Assembly (NCBI GenBank): GCA_017617335.1 | Contig: JAFZWK010000042.1 | Location: 1-39,206 of the forward strand | DNA length: 39,206 nucleotides | Source of the DNA: Bacteroidaceae bacterium | GTDB lineage: Bacteria > Bacteroidota > Bacteroidia > Bacteroidales > Bacteroidaceae | Reading direction: 5' to 3' | In this document: one piece after another, positions 16,768 through 24,743 of the stretch | Layout of the letters: each line of letters opens with the position of its first letter | How positions within the stretch are numbered: the first letter of the stretch is position 1 | The notes under the pieces: generated by a model | Seen by the model: the letters and a program-made list of their open reading frames with translations, nothing else | Database searches by the model: none | What the model was told of the DNA's origin: nothing | Translations under genes and position numbers: made by a program

Positions 16768-18771
16768 ATGAAAATAACCATTGAAAGAAACGAACAGGCG
16801 TTCGACCTCGCTGCTGCTGACAGAATTGTTCGTCAGATTAAGAAGAAGCCAGACAGCGTGATAGGACTCTCCACGGGTCGCACCACAGGTAACATGCACC
16901 GCTTAGTGGCCCACCTTCATCGCGAACAACCTTTTGATGCCAGCCGAGCAACCTTCTTCGGAGTAGATGAAGTGACAGGCGTACCCCGTTCCTATTCCGG
17001 TGCTTGCTACACGATGCTCAAGACTGAGATCATCGACGATCTGGGCGTAGATGATGAGCATTTCCTGATGCTGCCCACTCAGAGCGATGACTTGTCTTTC
17101 GATTGCCAACGCTTCACCAATGAGATACAAAAAAGAGGAGGCATCGACTTACTTATTCTTGGGCTGGGCGAGAACGGGCACCTGGGATTCAATCAACCAG
17201 GAACTCCCTTCGAGAGTACTGCAGGAGCTGGCAGCATGGATCCTATGCTGGAGGCTCGTATACGCAGGGAGACAAACCTATCTACTGAACATCCTCTTGG
17301 AGGCGTCACGTTGGGTCTTTCTGACATCATGCAAGCCCACCGCATTATACTGGTGGTGAAGGGTGCAACAAAGGCTGACATCGTGAACCAAGTGCTTCAT
17401 GGTCCCGTTAGCACAGACGTTCCTGCCTCTATCCTTCAGCGTCATCCGAATTGTGAGGTACTACTCGATGCTGATGCAGCCTCATCTCTCCCTCGTGAAA
17501 AGGTAAAGCCAGAAGGAGACAAGCCCTCTTATCTTGCTCCTTTCCTGACGATGGTGTTCCTCTTTCTCGTCATTGGATTCCTCACTACGGTCAACTCTCA
17601 GTTGCAAGGTCCCCTGCAATCCGCTTTTCTGGCACGTGTAGGCTCGCTCAAGAACACGCTGGCTACAATGGTCACCTTCTCTTGGTTTCTGGCCTACCCC
17701 GTTTGCGGAGGGTTGGGCACGCGCTGGATTGACCATTACGGCTACAAAGGGACGCTCCTGCGAGGACTGACAGTGATGGTTGGGGGACTGATGCTTTTCT
17801 TCCTTTCCTCTGTCTATACGGTGGCGCAACCTGACAGCGTGATCAATTTCCTTGGTGCCGTAGTACCCATAGGATTCTTTATCTTTCTGCTGGGTTCCTT
17901 CGTGCTGGGCGGTGCTGTTACCGTGCTTCAAGTGGTTATCAATCCCTATCTGATGGCATGCCACGTCAGTGGAACGCAACCCATCCAACGCCTTGCCATT
18001 GGGGGTTCTGCCAATTCAGTAGGAACTACCATAGCTCCCTATTTTGTCTCAGGCATTATCTTCGGAGGTATGGCACTGGAGCAGGTCGAGGTCAGTCAAC
18101 TACGTTTCCCCTTCCTATCCATTGCAGCTATCATCGTGCTTCTGGTAATCATGCTGAGCCGACTCTCTCTGCCTGACATTGCAGGCACGCGAGCCGATTC
18201 CGAACCTTTAGAGCGAAGCGTATGGTCATTCCGTCATCTCACCCTAGGCGTTGTTGCCATCTTCTTCTATGTGGGATGCGAAGTCTGCGTGGGAGCCAAT
18301 ATTAACCTCTATGCGCGCAGCGATTTGGGACTCAGCACAACGGTCATCACGCTGATGGCAACCTTTTATTGGGGACTGATGCTTGTGGGGCGTCTCTGCG
18401 GAAGCAGTCTGAGTCGCATCTCTCCGCGCACTCAACTTACCTTCACCACCCTGATGGCCTCATTGATGCTCCTGCTGGCCGTCGCCTTCAACCAACCGTG
18501 GCTACTGGTCTTGGTAGGACTCTTCCATTCAATCATGTGGGGAGCCATCTTCACTTTGGCTACTGCAGGCCTGGGGCGCTATACGTCTGCTGCCTCAGGT
18601 GTCTTCATGATCGGCGTGGTGGGTGGAGCTATCCTTCCCCTCGTACAAGGCTTTGCCGCCGATGCGCTTGGCAGTTGGCGATGGTCATGGCTTCTCGTCC
18701 TTATGGGCGAAATCATCATGCTCCTCTATGCAAGAATAGGGTCAAGACAGGTCATAACCCATAGTTCTTAG
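16768..18771 (+). CDS. NagB-like sugar-phosphate deaminase/isomerase fused to FucP-type MFS sugar transporter
   Basis: A 667-residue single frame. Residues 1-240 are a NagB/6-phosphogluconolactonase-fold domain: LSTGRTTG phosphate loop (about 36-43), FFGVDEVTG (counterpart of the E. coli D72 region) and LGLGENGHLGFNQP with H138. The position of catalytic E148 of E. coli NagB is Gln143, and the D141 position is Asn136, as in B. subtilis-type NagB. Residues about 255-660 are a 12-helix major facilitator with FucP-family features: QLQGPLQSAF, a GGAVTVLQVVINPYL helix and the GGSANSVGTTIAPYF segment. The fusion would couple sugar uptake to its first cytoplasmic steps, though a kinase would be needed in between. 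The ATG at 16768 was chosen over an in-frame TTG three codons upstream. Substrate: an amino sugar or other hexose, not resolved. Confidence 0.88.
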   Translation: MKITIERNEQAFDLAAADRIVRQIKKKPDSVIGLSTGRTTGNMHRLVAHLHREQPFDASRATFFGVDEVTGVPRSYSGACYTMLKTEIIDDLGVDDEHFLMLPTQSDDLSFDCQRFTNEIQKRGGIDLLILGLGENGHLGFNQPGTPFESTAGAGSMDPMLEARIRRETNLSTEHPLGGVTLGLSDIMQAHRIILVVKGATKADIVNQVLHGPVSTDVPASILQRHPNCEVLLDADAASSLPREKVKPEGDKPSYLAPFLTMVFLFLVIGFLTTVNSQLQGPLQSAFLARVGSLKNTLATMVTFSWFLAYPVCGGLGTRWIDHYGYKGTLLRGLTVMVGGLMLFFLSSVYTVAQPDSVINFLGAVVPIGFFIFLLGSFVLGGAVTVLQVVINPYLMACHVSGTQPIQRLAIGGSANSVGTTIAPYFVSGIIFGGMALEQVEVSQLRFPFLSIAAIIVLLVIMLSRLSLPDIAGTRADSEPLERSVWSFRHLTLGVVAIFFYVGCEVCVGANINLYARSDLGLSTTVITLMATFYWGLMLVGRLCGSSLSRISPRTQLTFTTLMASLMLLLAVAFNQPWLLVLVGLFHSIMWGAIFTLATAGLGRYTSAASGVFMIGVVGGAILPLVQGFAADALGSWRWSWLLVLMGEIIMLLYARIGSRQVITHSS

Positions 18772-18803
18772 TCAAGGGACTATTTTTTACTCTATCACGA
18801 AAC

Positions 18804-20102
18804 TCACAAATCTGTGGTTTCAAAATCCAGACGAGAACATACTGTCATGCTCTCATCCTGGGCAGATAGATAAGTGATGGTAAAGGTTTTACCCCCTTTG
18901 GCTACATTCAAGATTACATGACCACCCTCGAAAGCCGCTTCTGGCATCAGGCTAAGGAAGGGTTTACCCTGATCTTCTTCACGACGTTCCTTGGGAAAGA
19001 TGCCTGGACAGACGTAGCGTTCACCCTGATAGATAGTTTGGTCGTATAGACGCTCCATGACGGGCGCCACATTGTGCAGTTGGTCCCAAACACAGCTGAC
19101 GTAAACCTGCGAACGTAGTGCCGCAATCAATTTTCTGGGCATACTGTAGTGACCATGATGATTGATCTTAGCTACATGACATGATGGTACGGCTTCTGCA
19201 AGGGCCTCCTCTGTTTCAAAACGGGTGCCGTCCTCCAACTTCCAGCTATCAGAGAAATCACCTGCTGTGTAGAAGCGGAAGGGACCATAACTGAAAATCA
19301 TACCCAGCGACATGCCGTTCTCATTGAAAGCAACGGGTGGATTCTTCTTTCGCTCAGCATAGAGGTCCATGATGCGTCCGTCTTGGAAGGCTATGCGTCC
19401 GTTGCCTGTAATGTTGCGCACAGAGAAACGAGGATATTTCTTTGGTTTGCGTAACAAAGCTACCTGGTTTGTAGCACCCACTTGAAACTTTTCTACGGTG
19501 AGACCATTCTTTCTAATCTGTTCATCATAAAAAAGTTTCATGTGTTCCACATTGTCGGCACCCTTCTTGTCTATCAATGGAATGGGGTCGTTATAATCTG
19601 GCCAACAGCGGTCGAACGCTTTATGGAAATGCAGGGTTTCGGCAGCTTGACTAAACCCACTCAACGCATAATCTCGACCATCACGTATTTCCTTCGATGC
19701 AAAGAATTCGCTGCATCCGCCATGATCGTTGTGATAATGGGAAAGCATCATATAGTCCACGTCACGTCCATTGGGGTTCACCCGCTCCACATACCTGGCA
19801 ATCCATTCCCCAGCATGACGTCCCTCGTGAGGCAATACGGGCACAGCCAGTTTCCCACGTCCGATGGCATTGTGGTCGCCGCAATCAAGCAGCATGGTGG
19901 TTCCGTCAGGCATGATGAAAAACATCGATTCTGCCACACCTGTATAAATAAAGTGTACCTGAAACTCCCCTTGTTTCCATCCCTGCCACGCTTCTCCAAC
20001 GGCAGCATGCATTCTACCCCGTGCCCAGGCTTCCTGCCAAGGTGCCAACCACGTTGCTGCACCAGCTATGGCGGTAGTCTTCAAAAACGCTCTTCTATCC
20101 AT
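18804..20102 (-). CDS. Tat-exported metallo-beta-lactamase-fold hydrolase
   Basis: A 432-residue hydrolase. The N-terminus MDRRAFLKTTAIAGAATWLA is a twin-arginine signal. The metal site SHYHNDHGG gives H122, H124, D126 and H127; later YTAGDFSD and KINHHGHYSMP provide the bridging Asp and the third histidine. It resembles the ComEC/Rec2-like 'small-molecule' branch of the fold, but without membrane helices, so it is a periplasmic hydrolase of unknown substrate. The ATG at 20102 begins the Tat signal; an in-frame TTG two codons upstream is less likely. It is convergent with the deaminase-MFS gene (32-bp gap). A weak -7 element (TAACTTAG, minus 20139-20132) lies before it. Confidence 0.85.
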   Translation of the reverse strand: MDRRAFLKTTAIAGAATWLAPWQEAWARGRMHAAVGEAWQGWKQGEFQVHFIYTGVAESMFFIMPDGTTMLLDCGDHNAIGRGKLAVPVLPHEGRHAGEWIARYVERVNPNGRDVDYMMLSHYHNDHGGCSEFFASKEIRDGRDYALSGFSQAAETLHFHKAFDRCWPDYNDPIPLIDKKGADNVEHMKLFYDEQIRKNGLTVEKFQVGATNQVALLRKPKKYPRFSVRNITGNGRIAFQDGRIMDLYAERKKNPPVAFNENGMSLGMIFSYGPFRFYTAGDFSDSWKLEDGTRFETEEALAEAVPSCHVAKINHHGHYSMPRKLIAALRSQVYVSCVWDQLHNVAPVMERLYDQTIYQGERYVCPGIFPKERREEDQGKPFLSLMPEAAFEGGHVILNVAKGGKTFTITYLSAQDESMTVCSRLDFETTDL

Positions 20103-20455
20103 TATCAATTCTACTTTCCTTATTTCGAGTGCTAAGTTAGGAAAAAAACGGGAATGAGAGTTCTGTTTTTATGAAATTAATGCATATTTGAACCTTTGTA
20201 AAAGTAAAATAAGCAATTGGGGCAAGTTTATTTTTAAGGAAGTGCACACTTTATTGAAGGTTTTTGTAATCTTGATGCTTTACGAAAGAGTTATTTCATT
20301 TGTTAACGTTACATTTCCCTATATCAAGAACTACCAAATGAACGAAGGAATTCGATTCTTCATCAAGACAATAGAATAAAAAAGAGAGGAATACTTGGAT
20401 GTTTGCCTGTTTTCTCTTAATTTTGCTGCATATATCATAATAAAGAAGGTGAAAG
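20103..20455 (+). other. AT-rich divergent intergenic region
   Basis: About 350 bp between the MBL-fold gene (minus) and the HIRAN gene (plus), markedly AT-rich. It contains the HIRAN promoter (20395-20425) and a weak minus-strand -7 box (20132-20139). A 63-codon frame at 20188-20379 starts with TTG and has no domain or codon signal; I do not call it. Confidence 0.6.
20395..20425 (+). promoter_or_regulatory. Promoter of the HIRAN-esterase gene pair
   Basis: TTG at 20395-20397, a 20-bp spacer and TAATTTTG at 20418-20425. An A/G-rich ribosome-binding stretch (AAGAAGGTGAAAG) directly precedes the ATG at 20456. Confidence 0.55.
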
Positions 20456-21595
20456 ATGTTCAACTTTAAGGATCTTTTTAGCTTTATGGCTATCAACGAT
20501 GCCATTAACGAGAATGAACGTATAGAACGTGAGGAAGAACACGAAGAAGAGCGTATGCGATGGGAACAGGAACGCGAAGACCTGGAAAGGAAACATCAGC
20601 AAGAACGTGAGGAATGGGAAGAAATGACATGGGGTAAGGATAATAGCAACCCATATAGCGATGAGGAAGAGGACGATGATTCGGATGAAGATGACGAGGA
20701 TTTGGATGAGGAACAGGAAGATGATGACTGGGATGACGAGGATTCTGGCGAGATAAACGAGGAAGCAAGAAACTGGGTTCGTAAGATGCTTGACACGAGT
20801 GGCACGAATCACGGTGCTTTAGAAATGAAGGGGGATGTTGGAAAAGTTAGTCTTAAAGTTACATGTTGGGACTGCATTGTCCCCAAATCTGTCTGTGATG
20901 AGAAATTACTAACCCTTTTAAAGGATTCGCAACCCCTTCTTACCCTTATTCCTTATGATGATGATAGAATCATTGCAAAGTATGAATCATCCCAGAATTT
21001 TTACGACAAAACAGTTAAGTTCTCAACAAGCACTATTGTTGTGATGGAGTTTACAAATGTCGAGATTGTAGAAGAATGTCGAAAAGGAAATGATAATACT
21101 CGGAGGGGGTTTATAGCAGACTTCTGTGAGACTGATGACAAACAGTGGGAAATAACTATCGGTTTAATAGATTTGCCTGAACCGAAATATATATTGGCCT
21201 ATCCTACGATAGACAGTGTAAAAAGTAAATATAAGCCCCTTAATGAATACATAGGAGCAGGAAGGATAAAGAGATACAGCGCAAAGGAATTCGTGGCTGA
21301 TAAAGAGGAAGAAGAAAAGAAAGAAAAGGCGCTTACCGCCTTGCTGCTTGGTTTTAGCTATCACTGTGATGAGGATTATTTGAAGCAGGTCCAGAAGGGA
21401 GATGTTTTCGTGCTGGTACCTGAACCAGAAAACGAGGTGGATCCCTACGCAATTGCTGCCTACAGAAAAGGACAAAAAAGGGCATACGTCATGAAAGCGG
21501 ATGCCAGAAGACTGGCCGACGTAATTAAAACTCCTACTGAATGTTATGTGGTGAAAGTGACGGAGAGCAGTGTCCGTGTGAGAATAGAGGTTTAA
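20456..21595 (+). CDS. Stand-alone HIRAN-domain protein with coiled coil and acidic tract
   Basis: A 379-residue protein without signal peptide. Residues 20-57 are a strongly charged E/R-rich coiled coil; 68-104 an extreme D/E tract (disordered, DNA-mimic-like in composition); about 115-290 an unassigned alpha/beta region; 296-379 a HIRAN domain with GDVFVLVPEPENEVDPYAI (family pattern: P-E-N-x-x-D-P-x-A-I, residues 324-333). HIRAN domains bind DNA 3' ends or stalled forks in Rad5/HLTF-type helicases and also occur alone in bacteria. The gene is more AT-rich than its neighbours, suggesting different ancestry. It ends 16 bp before an unrelated esterase gene. The function is not known; DNA repair or a defence role is inference. 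Confidence 0.75.
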   Translation: MFNFKDLFSFMAINDAINENERIEREEEHEEERMRWEQEREDLERKHQQEREEWEEMTWGKDNSNPYSDEEEDDDSDEDDEDLDEEQEDDDWDDEDSGEINEEARNWVRKMLDTSGTNHGALEMKGDVGKVSLKVTCWDCIVPKSVCDEKLLTLLKDSQPLLTLIPYDDDRIIAKYESSQNFYDKTVKFSTSTIVVMEFTNVEIVEECRKGNDNTRRGFIADFCETDDKQWEITIGLIDLPEPKYILAYPTIDSVKSKYKPLNEYIGAGRIKRYSAKEFVADKEEEEKKEKALTALLLGFSYHCDEDYLKQVQKGDVFVLVPEPENEVDPYAIAAYRKGQKRAYVMKADARRLADVIKTPTECYVVKVTESSVRVRIEV

Positions 21596-21611
21596 AAACA
21601 TATAAAAACAA

Positions 21612-23042
21612 ATGAAACGACTGTTTTTTTTAGTGATGACAGTCATGGCGATGACCATGACGCAAGCTTTCGCGAAGAAGGTAAAGGTGGCATGCGTGGG
21701 GAACAGCATCACGTACGGAGCCTTCATAGAAAACCGCGAGAAATATAATTACCCTGCACAGTTGCAAGGTTATCTGGGCGAGAATTTCGAGGTGATGAAC
21801 TTTGGCATGAATGGCGCGACGCTACTCCTGAAAGGGGATTACCCTTACATGAAAAGCCAGCAATACAAGCAATCGCTGGACTTCCTGCCTGACATCGTGC
21901 TCATCAAGCTGGGGACCAATGACACGAAACCTTGGAACTGGGAGCACAAGGCTGATTTCATGGAGGACTACAAGACGCTCATCGATTCCTATCGAGCCTT
22001 GAGTTCGAAGCCCAGAATCATTCTGCTCACTCCCCTGCGCTGTTTCCTGCCTGACAACGATCCTGGCATATTCAGCAAATGCATAGGACAGGAGGTGAGA
22101 CCCTTGGTGGAGGAAATAGCATACAAAGAGAAGCTGGACATCATCAATATGTATAACGTGGTGGGCGACACCTGGGACCCTACGATAATGCCTGACCGCG
22201 TACATCCCTCGGCATTGGGTGCCGGCAGCATGGCGTTAAAGATCTTCAAGCACCTGAACGTCAAGGAAGAAATAGGGACAACGAGTGGCGAGGAGCCTTT
22301 CTACAAGAGAGGAGCCTCGACCTTCAACTTTCACGGATTCCAGGGTTATGATTTCGAGAGCGACGGAGTAAAGTGCAAGGTGGTGGAACCTCGTGTGGTG
22401 GCCAAGGGAAAGCCCTGGATTTGGCGAGCACGATTCTGGGGACATGAGCCACAGACAGATATTGACCTGCTGGAACGAGGCTATCACGTGGCCTACTGCG
22501 ATGTGGCGGACCTATTCGGCTCACCTGAGGCTGTTAAGCGGTGGAATGCTTTCTACAAACACATGATCAAGGAGGGCTTCAGCCGCAAAATGGCTCTGGA
22601 GGGAATGAGTCGCGGAGGCCTCATCATCTACAACTGGGCAGCCAAGAATCCGGAAAAGGTGGCTTGCATATATGCAGATGCCCCTGTGATGGACATCACG
22701 CAATGGCCCATGGCCCTCGAAGGCGACAAGGAAAACACTCGACGGATGATGAAGGCCTACGGATTCCGAAGTGAGGAAGAGGCGAGAGCGTGGAAGGGAA
22801 ATCCCATAAACCATGCTCGCAAGATGGCTCGCGCTGGCATCCCCATCCTCCATGTGGTGGGCGATATGGACGAAGGAGTGCGCTATCAGTACAACACCAG
22901 AGTCTTCGAGGAGGAGATGAAGGAACTGGGTGCCCCCATCAAGGTGATTCACAAGCCCTCGATAGGTCATCACCCCCACTCGCTGAGCAATCCGCAACCC
23001 ATCGTGGACTTCATCCTGCAGGCCATGAATCAAGACAATTAG
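21612..23042 (+). CDS. Secreted two-domain esterase: SGNH/GDSL hydrolase plus alpha/beta hydrolase
   Basis: A 476-residue exported protein (signal peptide about 1-21, MTQAFA). The first half (22-220) is an SGNH hydrolase: VGNSITYG with S32, GTNDTK as block III, and PDRVHPSA with D195 and H198. The second half (about 225-476) is an alpha/beta hydrolase: GMSRGG with nucleophile S333, then GDMDEG (D418) and IGHHPHS (H453). Both triads look complete, so it is probably bifunctional. Such enzymes remove acetyl or other esters from plant polysaccharides. The gene may be read through from the HIRAN gene. An intrinsic terminator follows. Confidence 0.87.
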   Translation: MKRLFFLVMTVMAMTMTQAFAKKVKVACVGNSITYGAFIENREKYNYPAQLQGYLGENFEVMNFGMNGATLLLKGDYPYMKSQQYKQSLDFLPDIVLIKLGTNDTKPWNWEHKADFMEDYKTLIDSYRALSSKPRIILLTPLRCFLPDNDPGIFSKCIGQEVRPLVEEIAYKEKLDIINMYNVVGDTWDPTIMPDRVHPSALGAGSMALKIFKHLNVKEEIGTTSGEEPFYKRGASTFNFHGFQGYDFESDGVKCKVVEPRVVAKGKPWIWRARFWGHEPQTDIDLLERGYHVAYCDVADLFGSPEAVKRWNAFYKHMIKEGFSRKMALEGMSRGGLIIYNWAAKNPEKVACIYADAPVMDITQWPMALEGDKENTRRMMKAYGFRSEEEARAWKGNPINHARKMARAGIPILHVVGDMDEGVRYQYNTRVFEEEMKELGAPIKVIHKPSIGHHPHSLSNPQPIVDFILQAMNQDN

Positions 23043-23076
23043 CAAGCGAAAAAGAAAAGCAGACAGAAACGAAGAG

Positions 23077-23113
23077 CGCCCCAGAAGTAGAGATACCTCT
23101 GAGGCGTTTTTTT
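23077..23113 (+). terminator. Intrinsic terminator after the esterase gene
   Basis: CGCC-C-CAGA (23077-23085) pairs with TCTG-A-GGCG (23098-23106) around a 12-nt loop, followed by seven T residues (23107-23113). The T tract runs directly into the first unit of a 22-bp repeat. Confidence 0.85.
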
Positions 23114-23176
23114 CAACTTGATGTCTTTGCGGTTTCAACGTGTTGACTTTGCGGTTTCAACGTGTTGATTCCCTCG
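23111..23176 (+). repeat. 22-bp tandem repeat family, site B (three units)
   Basis: Units at 23111-23132, 23133-23154 and 23155-23176. The first two differ at only three positions; the third keeps TTTCAACGTGTTGA and then diverges. The array lies between the esterase terminator and the end of the convergent membrane-protein gene. Confidence 0.8.
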
Positions 23177-23187
23177 TGCAGAAATTT

Positions 23188-23799
23188 TCAATCTCCCTTT
23201 GTCAATTCTTCGATCTGGTCGATGATTTCCTGATACTGGCGCTGGGTTTTGATGTGTATGAAGAAACCAATGGCACCACCAATGATTGCACCTATGCTTC
23301 CTGCAACCAAAAACACTTGTGCAGCATCGGGACCATTGTACTTCCAGACTTCGTAGGTCCACCAGCCGGCCCAAAGGATCACGAGAGGGATGCCTACCCA
23401 AAGCGAGTTGACGTCGAGCTTTTTGGCGCGAGCTATGTTGCGATGAACATCCACCAGATTGTGGTGCATCATTTCCGAAGCCCTTATATTACGTTTCAGA
23501 TTATAAAAGGTGGCACCTGCGCAACAAAGTATAAATATGGTGGTACCGATCCAGAAACTGAAGTCGAAACCAGACAACTTGATAAATGTCCAATAGCTGT
23601 GAGGAATGATCAGCAGGCATAAAAGCATGATCATGTAATATCTGCGTGTGATGTTACTGGCCGTATTCTTCATCGACTGGCGGATGATGCGGTCGTTCAC
23701 TATCTCTTGCTGCTCCAGCTTGTTCTTCAGCATATTCATCTGCTGGCGCATGTTCTCTAATTCCATATCGGTCTGAGTGTTCTGAAATCCGTTGTTCAT
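23188..23799 (-). CDS. Four-helix membrane protein linked to ECF sigma factor
   Basis: A 203-residue protein, unrecognised by family. Residues 10-45 form a charged, coiled-coil-like cytoplasmic region (MRQQMNMLKNKLEQQ). Predicted membrane helices lie at about 54-73, 79-99, 133-151 and 160-182, and a short charged C-terminus follows. It starts 12 bp after the sigma factor stop, so it is co-transcribed and plausibly controls that sigma factor in the way anti-sigma factors do. No zinc-binding HxxxCxxC motif is present, so it is not a classical ZAS anti-sigma; that role is inference from position. Confidence 0.75.
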   Translation of the reverse strand: MNNGFQNTQTDMELENMRQQMNMLKNKLEQQEIVNDRIIRQSMKNTASNITRRYYMIMLLCLLIIPHSYWTFIKLSGFDFSFWIGTTIFILCCAGATFYNLKRNIRASEMMHHNLVDVHRNIARAKKLDVNSLWVGIPLVILWAGWWTYEVWKYNGPDAAQVFLVAGSIGAIIGGAIGFFIHIKTQRQYQEIIDQIEELTKGD

Positions 23800-23811
23800 A
23801 ATGGGTCTTTT

Positions 23812-24291
23812 TTAATCGTAAGACATGTTCTTTAATTGCTCTCTGATTCTGACCAGACGGACGCTGACGTTCTTGGCAGTAATGCCTACGATCTGACCGA
23901 TTTCCTCATAAGGAAGGTTCTCGAGCCAGAGGAGGACGATTGCACGGTCGAAAGGCTGCAATTTGGAAATGCGTTTGTGGAGCATGTCCACTTGCTTGGT
24001 GTCCTCGTCGCTGTCTTCAAACAGGTTGATGTCCATCGTCAGCCGGACGGTGGCTGCGCGGCGCTTCTTCCTGTCAAGGGAGATACAGGTGTTGAGCGCG
24101 ACGCGATAGATCCACGTCTGGATGTCGCTGCGATGCTGGAATCCGTCAAACCCTTTCCATAGATTGACTAGTACTTCCTGGAAGAGGTCATTAACTTCAT
24201 CGGCATCCTGTGAGAACATGTAGCACACGGTGTAGATAGTGCTTTTGTGTTCCTTTACGGTTCGTGCAAATTGCTGTTCTGCTGTTGTCAT
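23812..24291 (-). CDS. ECF-type RNA polymerase sigma factor (sigma-70 family)
   Basis: A 159-residue ECF sigma factor containing only regions 2 and 4. Region 2 (about 10-85) includes DEVNDLFQEVLVNLWKG, the -10-recognition helix, and IQTWIYRVALNTC. Region 4 (about 105-155) has the helix-turn-helix around LPYEEIGQIVGITAKNVSVR. Length and domain order are normal. It has its own promoter (24391-24422) and a leader of about 95 nt, followed by a co-transcribed membrane protein. Its regulon cannot be read here. Confidence 0.93.
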   Translation of the reverse strand: MTTAEQQFARTVKEHKSTIYTVCYMFSQDADEVNDLFQEVLVNLWKGFDGFQHRSDIQTWIYRVALNTCISLDRKKRRAATVRLTMDINLFEDSDEDTKQVDMLHKRISKLQPFDRAIVLLWLENLPYEEIGQIVGITAKNVSVRLVRIREQLKNMSYD

Positions 24292-24390
24292 TGTTTCGTC
24301 TGTTGAATTCGTTTTTACCCATTAGACGCGTTATGTTCGAAAAAACTACACGAAAATGAAACTTTTTTTTCTGATTTCATACATTGCTTG

Positions 24391-24422
24391 CAAAAGTAAT
24401 AAATAATGGTAGTTCCTGCAAA
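24391..24422 (-). promoter_or_regulatory. Promoter of the ECF sigma factor operon
   Basis: On the minus strand, TTTG (24422-24419), a 20-bp spacer and TACTTTTG (24398-24391) match the Bacteroidetes consensus. Confidence 0.65.
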
Positions 24423-24676
24423 AGAAAGAAATGGTTTTTTTGACGTTGCTGTAAAATCGATATTGCTTCCGTTTCACAAACGCCACATTGCCACTTTGCA
24501 TTCTGCCGAAGTCCTTGCGCTTTAGCAGGAGTTCAAGCAGCAAGCTGGAATCCCATCATTCGACGAATGAAAAAAGAAAAAACAAGTTTTCCTTTTGCAT
24601 TCCTCCTATTTTTTCGTAACATTACGATTCTAAATCACGAACTTACTCCGTCTCGGCAAAAAAAAGGACAAGTTCT

Positions 24677-24707
24677 TTTGTTTTGCTCTCGACTTTTCGT
24701 ATCTTTG
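24677..24707 (+). promoter_or_regulatory. Promoter of the GH2 gene
   Basis: TTTG at 24677-24680, a 19-bp spacer and TATCTTTG at 24700-24707. Its position sets the start codon at 24744, since any upstream start would precede the transcript. Confidence 0.7.
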
Positions 24708-24743
24708 CCCAAAGAAACATCAACTAATAAAAAAACATCTCTC

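Larger units (their letters stand above)
24292..24743. other. Divergent intergenic region between sigma factor and GH2 genes
   Basis: About 450 bp holding two divergent promoters (minus 24422-24391, plus 24677-24707) and a 13-bp inverted repeat (24557-24569). Open frames here are unconvincing: a 65-codon minus frame contains the sigma promoter, and an upstream extension of the GH2 frame contains the GH2 promoter. Confidence 0.65.

Noticed and set aside
20188-20379. 63-codon plus-strand ORF
   Set aside because: TTG start, no ribosome-binding site, AT-rich low-information translation; not supported as a gene.
23111-23176. CRISPR array
   Set aside because: The 22-bp units are contiguous with no spacers, there are only three, and no cas gene is present.
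24346-24543. 65-codon minus-strand ORF upstream of the sigma factor
   Set aside because: The sigma factor promoter lies inside it, no domain is recognisable and the composition is that of intergenic DNA.
24557-24569. Terminator hairpin near 24560
   Set aside because: A 13-bp inverted repeat is present, but A residues rather than T follow on the plus strand and no T tract follows on the minus strand.
24567-24743. N-terminal extension of the GH2 protein
   Set aside because: The GH2 promoter (24677-24707) lies within it, and the true signal peptide begins at 24744.
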